Source: an uncultured Paracoccus sp. (GTDB lineage: Bacteria; Pseudomonadota; Alphaproteobacteria; Rhodobacterales; Rhodobacteraceae). From it: a stretch of DNA of 6,622 bases. Below the pieces are notes generated by a model. That model ran no database searches. It was not told where the DNA came from and was given only the letters and a program-made list of their open reading frames with translations. The stretch covers positions 1-6,622 of the forward strand of contig NZ_CAMIOH010000175.1 of NCBI RefSeq assembly GCF_946221145.1. Reading direction: 5' to 3'. Both the position numbers and the translations under genes were made by a program. Position 1 is the first letter of the stretch. The number at the start of each line of letters is the position of its first letter. This document shows positions 1 to 5,712 of this stretch, piece by piece.

Positions 1-1071
1 GTCCTGCCCGGTCCGCCCGCCCGTCCCCAGCCCCGCCGCCTGCTGTCCGAGATCGTCGCGGGCGCGCGGCGCACCGACCGGCTGTGCCGCGACGGGCTGG
101 CCGTGCTGCGCGATCTGTCGCCCGACCTGGTGCTGGGCGACCAGATGGAGCCTGCTTCGGGCCTGCTGGCACGCGCGGCGGGGGTGCCGCTGATGTCCGT
201 CGCCTGCGCGGTGCCGATGGATCCTGAACCGGGTATCCCGCTGCCGTTCCTGGGCTGGCCGCATGACACGACGGCCGCCGGGTTGCGGCGCAATGCGGGC
301 GGGGAACGGGTGGCGGACCTGCTGATGACGCCACAATCGCGGGTCATCCGCCGCTGGGCGCGGAACTGGGGACTGGGCGATCTGCGGCGCTTGCAGGACT
401 GTCTGTCCCCCGATCTGGCGCTGTCGCAGATGGCGCCGGGGTTTGATTATCCCCGCCCGGCCAATGGCGCGCATATGGCCCAGGTCGGGCCGTTCCGGCG
501 CGGTCAGGCGGCGCAGGATTTTCCGGCGGACATTCGTCCCGATCCGGCGCGGCCCTTTGTCTATGCCTCGCTTGGCACCCTGCAGGGGCATCGTGCGGCA
601 CTGCTGTCGCGCATCGCGCAGGCCTGTCGGCAGGCGGGCGCGCAGGTGCTGGTGTCCCATGCCGGATCGCTGACCCAGGCGCAGGCCCGCGCGATCCCCG
701 CCGACTGGGTGCGCGGCTTCGTGCCGCAGCAGGCGGTGCTGGACCGGGCGGATCTGTGCGTGACCCATGCCGGGCTGAACACCGCGCTTGAATGCCTGGC
801 CGCGGGGGTGCCGATGCTGGCCCTGCCCTTGACCCACGACCAGCCCGGCGTGGCGGCGCGGATCGCCCGTTGCGGCGCGGGCCTGCGCCTGCATCCCTGG
901 CAGCGCGGCACCACACGGATCGCGCAGGCCGTGCGGGACATGCTGGACGATCCGTCATACCGACAGGCCGCGCAGGGATTTGCCGCGCAGGCCGATGGCT
1001 GGGGCGACGCAGCGGGCGCCGTGGACCGGATCGAGGCGCTGATCAGAACCCCAAGGCACGCCGCATGGTGA
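1..1071 (+). CDS. crtX: Zeaxanthin glucosyltransferase CrtX (5' end truncated by window)
   Basis: Predicted glycosyltransferase (GT-B fold, UDP-glucuronosyl/glucosyltransferase-like family) that moves glucose from UDP-glucose to the 3/3' hydroxyls of zeaxanthin, probably at the membrane. The frame is open from base 1; a GTG at 103 is internal, because the residues before it still match CrtX (TDRLCR, like TDMLCR in the Pantoea enzyme as I remember it). About 356 residues are visible; comparison with the remembered ~430-residue Pantoea protein suggests roughly 65-80 N-terminal residues are missing. Visible CrtX signatures: DQMEPA (from about 139), SVACAVP (about 196), ASLGTLQGHR (565-594), and the donor-binding region with THAGLNT (about 763-783) and DQPG (838-849). 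It ends at TGA 1069-1071, 29 bp inside the tail of the opposing DUF2585 gene. Family assignment is secure; the exact sugar and acceptor are inferred from the neighbouring crtZ and crtY. Confidence 0.93.
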   Translation, partial: VLPGPPARPQPRRLLSEIVAGARRTDRLCRDGLAVLRDLSPDLVLGDQMEPASGLLARAAGVPLMSVACAVPMDPEPGIPLPFLGWPHDTTAAGLRRNAGGERVADLLMTPQSRVIRRWARNWGLGDLRRLQDCLSPDLALSQMAPGFDYPRPANGAHMAQVGPFRRGQAAQDFPADIRPDPARPFVYASLGTLQGHRAALLSRIAQACRQAGAQVLVSHAGSLTQAQARAIPADWVRGFVPQQAVLDRADLCVTHAGLNTALECLAAGVPMLALPLTHDQPGVAARIARCGAGLRLHPWQRGTTRIAQAVRDMLDDPSYRQAAQGFAAQADGWGDAAGAVDRIEALIRTPRHAAW

Positions 1072-1654
1072 TCGCAAAGCCGTCGCCGATCCACAGCGAC
1101 AGGCCCAGCTCCACCGCCACGGCGACGGCCGCAACGACCCATCCTGCCAGCGAAATCGCCGCAGCCGCGCCCAGGGCGGCGGCACCCGTATCGGCAAAGG
1201 AATTGGCGATGCTGTCGCCGTGATAGGCCAGCGGATCACCGGGGGCATAGCCGAACATGGCGATGCTGACGGGCAGGTTCTCGACCACCTCCCACAGGGT
1301 GCTGCTGACGATGACGGCGGCCATCAGCGTCCACAGCGGCCAGTCGGGCCGTTGCCACCGCACCAGCTTGACCAGCACCGCGCCAAAGACCAGGTGCAGC
1401 AGGCTGTAGGGATCCAGCAGGGTCCGCGAATTCAGCCCCGCCTGCCCCGGCATCGCCCAGATTTGTGCGCAATCGCAGCCCGCCGGTCGGCCCAGCATCA
1501 CCAGCACCACCAGCTTGCCCAGAAGCGCCAGCCCGATCAGCAGCGCAGCCTGCCGCCCGCGCCCGCGCAGGCGCGGCAATTCGCTTGCATCCTGCGTCAG
1601 GCTGGCGGATCGTCCGGGTTCAGGCGAAGCGGCGGAACGGTTCTGGTCTGTCAT
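1043..1654 (-). CDS. DUF2585 / UPF0314 family integral membrane protein
   Basis: Protein of unknown function, 203 residues from the ATG at 1652-1654. It matches the DUF2585 (UPF0314) family as I remember it: GRPxxCxC at residues 55-62, a DPYSLLHLVFG segment (81-91) where relatives have PSHIIHGF, WEVVEN (121-126), YHGDSIANSFAD (144-155), and VELGLSLWIGDG (181-192) near the end. Length fits the family. The first 35 residues are polar and probably cytoplasmic; hydrophobic stretches near 36-54, 83-98, 105-121, 156-170 and 171-189 suggest four to five membrane helices. A TTG in frame at 1684 would add ten residues and has a GGGG-type sequence upstream; the ATG lacks a Shine-Dalgarno sequence but fits a leaderless start. 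The gene lies antisense between crtX and crtY, overlapping crtX tail to tail by 29 bp. No catalytic function is known to me, and a carotenoid role is only a guess from position. Confidence 0.85.
   Translation of the reverse strand: MTDQNRSAASPEPGRSASLTQDASELPRLRGRGRQAALLIGLALLGKLVVLVMLGRPAGCDCAQIWAMPGQAGLNSRTLLDPYSLLHLVFGAVLVKLVRWQRPDWPLWTLMAAVIVSSTLWEVVENLPVSIAMFGYAPGDPLAYHGDSIANSFADTGAAALGAAAAISLAGWVVAAVAVAVELGLSLWIGDGFAITMRRALGF
1079..1129. repeat. 10-bp inverted repeat just downstream of crtX
   Basis: GCCGTCGCCG at 1079-1088 is perfectly repeated in inverse orientation as CGGCGACGGC at 1120-1129, leaving a 31-base loop. It starts eight bases after the crtX stop and lies within the 3' coding part of the DUF2585 gene. 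RNA from the crtX strand could fold here, which might slow or protect the 3' end of crtX mRNA. There is no following T run, so it is not a classical intrinsic terminator. In GC-rich coding DNA such a match may be chance. Confidence 0.3.
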
Positions 1655-1712
1655 CGTTGATACGATAGGCGCGCATGATGCCAAGGCAAGAGGCCCCTAA
1701 ATCCAAAGCTTT
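1655..1712. promoter_or_regulatory. Divergent intergenic gap between DUF2585 gene and crtY
   Basis: This 58-bp stretch is the only true intergenic region in the window and must hold any local 5' signals for the leftward DUF2585 gene and for crtY. It is more AT-rich near crtY (CCTAAATCCAAAGCTTT). I see no convincing sigma-70 promoter pointing toward crtY: a TTGATA at 1657-1662 has no partner at normal spacing. AAGAGG at 1688-1693 is too far (19 bases) from the crtY ATG to be a good Shine-Dalgarno sequence. A short dyad, ATCGT-TGAT-ACGAT (1653-1666), overlaps the DUF2585 start codon and could be an operator, but its arms are only five bases. Confidence 0.4.
1662..1689 (-). promoter_or_regulatory. 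Possible promoter for the DUF2585 gene, fitting a leaderless mRNA
   Basis: On the minus strand, TTGCCT (plus-strand 1684-1689) and TATCGT (1662-1667) stand 16 bases apart. Each matches four of six positions of the sigma-70 -35 and -10 consensus. Seven bases follow the -10 element before the ATG at 1654, so transcription would begin at or next to the start codon. That agrees with the absence of a Shine-Dalgarno sequence at this ATG. The match is weak and was found by eye. Confidence 0.3.
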
Positions 1713-2867
1713 ATGACACATCAGCCGGTCCAGGTCGTGATCGCGGGCGCGGGGCTGTCGGCCTCGCTTGCGGCGCTGCGCCTGGCGGGCGAGGCCCGCG
1801 TTCTGCTGATCGACCAGCGGCCGGATCCGCTGGCGGGGCACACATGGTCCTTTCATGACGGCGATCTGGAGGATGGCCAACGCGCCTGGCTGGCCCCGGC
1901 GATCCGCCGCGCCTGGGATGGCCAACAGGTGCGCTTTCCCGGCCGGACCCGGATGCTGCGGGCAGGCTATGCCTCGGTGGACGCGGACAGCCTGGGGGCG
2001 GCCCTGGCCGACCTGCCCGGGGTGACGCGGCTGACGGCCAGGGTCGCGTCGATCGACGCGGCGGGTGTCACGCTGGCCGACGGGATGCGCATCGACGCGG
2101 ATCTGGCCATCGACGCGCGCGGATTCGTGCTCCATCCGGCGATCCAGGTGCGGTTCCAGAAATTCCTGGGCCAGGAACTGCGCCTGACCGCGCCCCATGG
2201 CCTGACCCGACCGGTGATCATGGACGCGACCGTCCCGCAGCTGGACGGATACCGGTTCTTCTACCTGCTGCCCTTCGACGACACCCGTCTGCTGGTCGAG
2301 GCGACCTATTATTCCGACCGCGCAGCCCTGTCGGCCAGCGATCAGCGCAGCGCCGTCGCCGATTATGCGGCGGACCAGGGCTGGCAGGTGGCCGAGGTCG
2401 TCCGAGAGGAGACCGGCGTCCTGCCCATCGCCCTGCGCTTTGACGCCCAAGCCTTCTGGCACGACATGCCGGACATCCCCGTCATCGGCTTGCGTGCCAT
2501 GCGGTTTCACCCCCTGACGGGATACAGCCTGCCCCATGCGGTGCGCGGCGCCGACCTGATCGCGCGGCACTGGCGGCAGGGGCCGCGCGCCCTGGCCCAG
2601 GCGCTGCGCCGGGATTCGCTGGACGATGCCAAGGCGCAGGGGTTCTACCGCCTGTTGTCCCGGATGCTGTTCGAGGCTGCGGCCCCTGATGAGCGCCGCG
2701 CGGTGATGGCGCGGTTCTACAGGTTGCCCGAACCGCTGATCGAACGCTTCTATGCCGGGCGCAGCACGCTGGCCGACAAGGCGCGCATCCTGACGGGCCG
2801 CCCGCCCGTCCCGGTCGCCAAGGCCCTGCGCTGCCTGCCCGAAACACTGCCGGCGGGGGCCGCATGA
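1713..2867 (+). CDS. crtY: Lycopene beta-cyclase CrtY
   Basis: Cyclises both ends of lycopene to give beta-carotene, a non-redox reaction needing a reduced flavin at the membrane surface. At 384 residues it has the usual CrtY length. The N-terminus carries a dinucleotide-binding turn (GAGLSASLAALRL, residues 12-24), then LLIDQRP (31-37) and HTWSFHD (43-49). Further CrtY signatures are QKFLGQE (149-155), IMDATVPQLDGYRF (169-182), LLVEATYYSD (193-202), GVLPIAL (235-241), FHPLTGYSLP (265-274) and LIERFYAGR (342-350). Glu196 lies where the catalytic acid of the bacterial FLEET-type motif is expected. The turn reads LSASL, whereas CrtY proteins I remember usually have LANGL. The start is ATG 1713; no strong Shine-Dalgarno sequence precedes it. 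The stop overlaps the crtI start (ATGA), so crtI is probably translationally coupled. C-terminal RPPVPVAKALRCLPE resembles Paracoccus CrtY. Confidence 0.95.
   Translation: MTHQPVQVVIAGAGLSASLAALRLAGEARVLLIDQRPDPLAGHTWSFHDGDLEDGQRAWLAPAIRRAWDGQQVRFPGRTRMLRAGYASVDADSLGAALADLPGVTRLTARVASIDAAGVTLADGMRIDADLAIDARGFVLHPAIQVRFQKFLGQELRLTAPHGLTRPVIMDATVPQLDGYRFFYLLPFDDTRLLVEATYYSDRAALSASDQRSAVADYAADQGWQVAEVVREETGVLPIALRFDAQAFWHDMPDIPVIGLRAMRFHPLTGYSLPHAVRGADLIARHWRQGPRALAQALRRDSLDDAKAQGFYRLLSRMLFEAAAPDERRAVMARFYRLPEPLIERFYAGRSTLADKARILTGRPPVPVAKALRCLPETLPAGAA
2864..2867 (+). other. ATGA stop/start overlap of crtY and crtI
   Basis: The crtI ATG (2864-2866) and the crtY TGA (2865-2867) share two bases, the usual sign of translational coupling in one mRNA. 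A G-rich stretch (GCGGGGG, ending at 2859) just upstream can serve as the ribosome-binding site for crtI. Confidence 0.9.
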
Positions 2868-4333
2868 GCGTTTCGGGCAGAACGGCAGCCGTGATCGGCG
2901 CGGGCCTGGGCGGGCTGGCCCTGGCCATCCGCCTGCAAAGCGCGGGGGTGGCCACCACCATCTTCGAAAAGCGCGACAAGCCGGGCGGGCGGGCCTATGT
3001 CTATCACGACGACGGCTTCACTTTCGACGCAGGCCCCACCGTCATCACCGACCCCGAGTGCCTGAAAAAGCTGTGGCGCCTGACCGGCCGCGACATGGCC
3101 GACCATGTGACCCTGCTGCCAGTCGATCCCTTTTACCGGCTGTGCTGGGAGGACGGAACCGTCTTCGACTATGCCGACGATCAGGACGCCATCGAACGCC
3201 AGATCCATGCCATCAACCCCGCCGACGTTCAGGGATACCGCCGCTTTCTGGCCTATTCCCGCGATGTCTATCGCGAGGGGTATGAAAAGCTGGGCGCCGT
3301 GCCCTTCCTGCATTTTTCGGACATGATCCGCGCCGCGCCGCAACTGGCGCGGCTGCAGGCGTGGCGGTCTGTGCATTCCATGGTCGCCCGGCATATCCGC
3401 GACGACCGCCTGCGGCAGGCCTTCAGCTTTCACACGCTGCTGGTGGGGGGCAATCCGTTCACCACGTCGTCGATCTATGCTTTGATCCACGCGCTTGAAC
3501 GCAAGGGCGGCGTCTGGTTCGCCAAGGGGGGCACCGGCGCGCTTGTGGCGGGGATGGTGCGCCTGTTCCGCGACCTGGGCGGCACGATCCACCTGAACGC
3601 CCCGGTGGACCGGATCGAAACCGAAGGCCGCCGCGCCACCGCCCTTCACGTGGACGGACAGCGCCATGCCTTCGACATGATCGCCAGCAATGCCGATGTG
3701 GTCCACACCTATCGCACGCTGATGGGCGATCCGCGCGGCGACAGGCTGGCGGCGAAACGCCATTCCATGTCGCTGTTCGTGATCTATTTCGGCCTGCGCG
3801 GGCTGCGGCCCGATCTGCGCCATCACATGGTGCTGTTCGGGCCGCGCTATCGCGACCTGATCGGCCAGATTTTCGCGGGCGACAGTCTGGCCGACGATTT
3901 CTCGCTGTATCTGCACGCGCCCTCGGTGACGGACCCGGATCTGGCGCCGCCAGGATGCAGCGCCTATTACGTCCTGGCCCCGGTGCCGCATCTGGGCACG
4001 GCGGATCCCGATTGGGACCGGGCGGCGGTCGGCTATCGCGACCGGATTCTGGACTATCTGGAGGCGCGTCATATTCCCAACCTGCGCCGCGACCTGATGA
4101 CTCTGCGCCATTTCACGCCGCTGGATTTTCGCGACGAACTGAACGCCCATCTGGGATCGGCCTTTTCCATCGAACCGATCCTGACCCAAAGCGCCTGGTT
4201 CCGCCCCCATAACCGCGACGATCGGTTGGAGAACCTGTATATCGTCGGCGCGGGCACCCATCCCGGCGCAGGCATCCCCGGCGTGGTCGGATCGGCCGAA
4301 GCAACCGCATCGCTGATGCTGGAGGGGCTGTGA
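2864..4333 (+). CDS. crtI: Phytoene desaturase (lycopene-forming) CrtI
   Basis: FAD-dependent, membrane-associated enzyme expected to introduce four double bonds into phytoene, giving all-trans-lycopene. Its 489 residues match bacterial CrtI (about 490). The FAD-binding Rossmann motif GAGLGG is at 12-17, the strand-2 acidic residue is Glu35, and the conserved KPGGRAY and FDAGPTVITDP segments follow at 39-45 and 54-64. Mid-protein signatures include SVHSMVARHI, FSFHTLLVGGNPF and YALIHALERKGGVWFAKGG. The C-terminal flavin-binding block YIVGAGTHPGAGIPGVVGSA ends the protein near residues 459-480. The motifs resemble Paracoccus/Sphingomonas CrtI as I remember them. It sits between crtY (ATGA overlap) and crtB (GTGA overlap), which fits its place in the pathway. 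The number of desaturation steps (three or four) cannot be read from sequence; four is inferred from the crtY beside it. Confidence 0.96.
   Translation: MSVSGRTAAVIGAGLGGLALAIRLQSAGVATTIFEKRDKPGGRAYVYHDDGFTFDAGPTVITDPECLKKLWRLTGRDMADHVTLLPVDPFYRLCWEDGTVFDYADDQDAIERQIHAINPADVQGYRRFLAYSRDVYREGYEKLGAVPFLHFSDMIRAAPQLARLQAWRSVHSMVARHIRDDRLRQAFSFHTLLVGGNPFTTSSIYALIHALERKGGVWFAKGGTGALVAGMVRLFRDLGGTIHLNAPVDRIETEGRRATALHVDGQRHAFDMIASNADVVHTYRTLMGDPRGDRLAAKRHSMSLFVIYFGLRGLRPDLRHHMVLFGPRYRDLIGQIFAGDSLADDFSLYLHAPSVTDPDLAPPGCSAYYVLAPVPHLGTADPDWDRAAVGYRDRILDYLEARHIPNLRRDLMTLRHFTPLDFRDELNAHLGSAFSIEPILTQSAWFRPHNRDDRLENLYIVGAGTHPGAGIPGVVGSAEATASLMLEGL
4321..4333 (+). promoter_or_regulatory. Ribosome-binding site and GTGA overlap at the crtI/crtB junction
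   Basis: GGAGG at 4321-4325 lies four bases before the GTG start of crtB at 4330, inside the last crtI codons. The GTG overlaps the crtI stop TGA at 4331-4333. This strong but closely spaced Shine-Dalgarno sequence supports GTG as the true crtB start and suggests coupled translation. Confidence 0.75.
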
Positions 4334-5247
4334 CCGACGCGACCCTGGATCAGGCCCGGCAATCCATCGCCCATGGATCGAAAAGCTTTGCCATGGCGTC
4401 CAAGTTCCTGCCGCCGCGGATGCACGAGGATTGCGTGATGCTCTATGCGTGGTGCCGCCACGCGGATGACGTGATCGACGGGCAAGAGGCAGGGTTCGCC
4501 GTGGCGGTGACGCAGGATCCTGCCTCCCGGCTGGCTGACCTGCGCGACCTGACCCATCGCGCCCTGGCCGGCCAGCCATCGGCTCCGGTCTATGCCGGTC
4601 TGGCCCGCGTGGTCGCCGCGCGCGGCATTCCGCATCGCCATGTCGATGAACTGCTGGACGGCTTTGCGATGGATGTGGATGGCCGTGTCTATCGCGACAT
4701 GAACGACCTGCTGGATTACTGCTATCACGTCGCGGGGGTGGTCGGCGTGATGATGGCGCGGATCATGGGCGTCCGGGACGAGGCCGTGCTGGACCGCGCC
4801 AGCGATCTGGGGCTGGCCTTCCAATTGACCAATATCGCCCGCGACGTGATCGACGATGCGCGCATCGGCCGGACCTATCTGCCCCGCGACCTGCTGGCCG
4901 CGCAGGGGATCGGCCCGGTCGATGCCGGCGATGCGTCCCAACGTCCCGCCCTGCACCGGGTCGCCCTGCACCTGCTGGATCAGGCCGAGATCTATTACCG
5001 CAGCGCCGATACGGGCATCGCCGCCCTGCCCCGCCGTCCGGCCCTGGCCATCGCGGCGGCGCGCAACATCTATCGCCAGATCGGCGTCAAGCTGCGCGCG
5101 CAGGGGCCGGATGCCTGGGACGGGCGGCTGTCCACGACGCGGGGCGAAAAGCTGCGGCTGGCCGCACGGGCCGTCGGATCAACGATCCTGGCCCCGCGCC
5201 GGAGGGCGGCTGTCGTCAGCCGCGACGGGCTTTACCGCCGCCCCTAG
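4330..5247 (+). CDS. crtB: Phytoene synthase CrtB
   Basis: Head-to-head condensation of two geranylgeranyl diphosphates to phytoene, the committed step of the pathway. The 305-residue protein is a squalene/phytoene synthase family member of normal length. Both aspartate-rich, magnesium-diphosphate binding motifs are present: DDVID at 46-50 (in WCRHADDVIDG) and DVIDD at 172-176 (in the classic NIARDVIDDARIGRTYLP signature, 168-185). Other family marks are GSKSF (16-20), DELLDGFAMDVDGR (106-119) and YCYHVAGVVG (130-139). Translation starts at GTG 4330, overlapping the crtI stop, with GGAGG upstream. It ends at TAG 5245-5247; its last 22 or so codons are read on the other strand as the end of crtZ. 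The arginine-rich tail lies in this shared segment and is likely shaped by two-frame constraint. Confidence 0.96.
   Translation: MTDATLDQARQSIAHGSKSFAMASKFLPPRMHEDCVMLYAWCRHADDVIDGQEAGFAVAVTQDPASRLADLRDLTHRALAGQPSAPVYAGLARVVAARGIPHRHVDELLDGFAMDVDGRVYRDMNDLLDYCYHVAGVVGVMMARIMGVRDEAVLDRASDLGLAFQLTNIARDVIDDARIGRTYLPRDLLAAQGIGPVDAGDASQRPALHRVALHLLDQAEIYYRSADTGIAALPRRPALAIAAARNIYRQIGVKLRAQGPDAWDGRLSTTRGEKLRLAARAVGSTILAPRRRAAVVSRDGLYRRP
5179..5247. other. 69-bp tail-to-tail overlap of crtB and crtZ
   Basis: The crtB stop (TAG 5245-5247) and the crtZ stop (TCA on the plus strand at 5179-5181) lie inside each other's reading frames. The shared DNA encodes the last residues of CrtB and about residues 156-177 of CrtZ. 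Transcripts from the two operons therefore have complementary 3' ends unless termination is earlier. The CrtZ segment lies beyond the last histidine motif and is probably tolerant of change. Confidence 0.9.
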
Positions 5248-5712
5248 CGCGGACTTGTTGCGATCCAGTTCCTTGACCAGCGTCTGCACCGGCGGCGCAT
5301 AGATGAAGCCGAAACTGACGCAGCCGTCCTTGCCATCGACAGCGTGATGCAACCTGTGGGCCTGATACAGCCGCTTCAGATAGCCCTTGCGCGGAATATA
5401 GGTGAAGGGCCAACGCTTGTGGACCAGCCCGTCATGGGCAATGAAATACAGCAATCCATACAAGGTCATGCCTGCACCCAGCCAGGTCGCGGGCCACCAG
5501 CTTTGCCCCCACCAGAATAGCGCGATCGACGCGGCGGCAAAGAAGACCGCGTAAAGGTCGTTCAGCTCGAACCCGCCGTCATGGGGTTCGTGATGCGATC
5601 TGTGCCAGCCCCAGCCCCAGCCGTGCATGATGTATTTATGGGTCCACCAGGCCACGAACTCCATCGCAGCGACCGTCAGGACGACGATCAGCAGGGGTGC
5701 CAGCCAGGTCAT
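5179..5712 (-). CDS. crtZ: Beta-carotene hydroxylase CrtZ
   Basis: Non-haem di-iron membrane hydroxylase adding the 3 and 3' hydroxyls to beta-carotene, giving zeaxanthin via beta-cryptoxanthin. All four histidine motifs of the fatty acid hydroxylase-like family are present: HKYIMH (25-30), HRSHH (37-41), HDGLVH (93-98) and HRLHH (119-123). Hydrophobic stretches near 4-22, 54-69 and 76-92 are the likely membrane helices. RWPFTYIPRKGY (100-111) and CVSFGFIYAPPV (131-142) are typical CrtZ sequences. Length is 177 residues, near Pantoea CrtZ (about 175) and longer than Paracoccus CrtZ (about 162); the extra tail is the part overlapping crtB. Translation starts at ATG 5710-5712, overlapping the crtE stop as ATGA, with no clear Shine-Dalgarno sequence, so coupling to crtE is likely. 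With no crtW in view, zeaxanthin rather than astaxanthin is the inferred product. Confidence 0.96.
   Translation of the reverse strand: MTWLAPLLIVVLTVAAMEFVAWWTHKYIMHGWGWGWHRSHHEPHDGGFELNDLYAVFFAAASIALFWWGQSWWPATWLGAGMTLYGLLYFIAHDGLVHKRWPFTYIPRKGYLKRLYQAHRLHHAVDGKDGCVSFGFIYAPPVQTLVKELDRNKSALGAAVKPVAADDSRPPARGQDR
5206..5223. repeat. 7-bp perfect hairpin inside the crtB/crtZ overlap
   Basis: GCGGCTG (5206-5212), a four-base loop TCGT, and CAGCCGC (5217-5223) form a perfect stem-loop in the shared 3' region, able to fold in RNA from either strand. An alternative, mutually exclusive pairing is GGGCGGC (5204-5210) with GCCGCCC (5237-5243). No T run follows on either strand, so it is not a textbook terminator; it might slow polymerase or stabilise convergent 3' ends. 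Confidence 0.4.
5709..5712 (-). other. ATGA overlap of crtE and crtZ
   Basis: On the minus strand the crtZ start ATG (5712-5710) overlaps the crtE stop TGA (5711-5709). This places crtE and crtZ in one leftward transcript with coupled translation. Confidence 0.9.

Noticed and set aside
103..105. GTG as the start of crtX
   Set aside because: The frame is open to base 1 and the upstream residues match CrtX, so this is an internal valine and the gene is truncated by the window.
1220..1660. Plus-strand open frame of about 146 codons opposite the DUF2585 gene
   Set aside because: Its translation is rich in Q, H, R and P with no domain, while the opposite strand carries a clear DUF2585 signature set.
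1705..1712. Palindrome AAAGCTTT before crtY, repeated at 4382-4389 in crtB
   Set aside because: The second copy is inside coding sequence and there is no further shared context, so a regulatory motif is not supported.
1620..2570. Minus-strand open frame of about 316 codons opposite crtY
   Set aside because: Antisense shadow of crtY; the translation has no family motif and would overlap the DUF2585 start.
2750..4579. Very long open frame on the minus strand (about 609 codons) across crtY-crtI-crtB
   Set aside because: It lies opposite three well-supported genes, has a low-complexity G/R/Q-rich translation with no recognisable domain, and long antisense frames are expected in GC-rich coding DNA.
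4069..4971. Minus-strand open frame of about 300 codons opposite crtI/crtB
   Set aside because: Antisense shadow of strongly motif-supported genes, with no recognisable domain.
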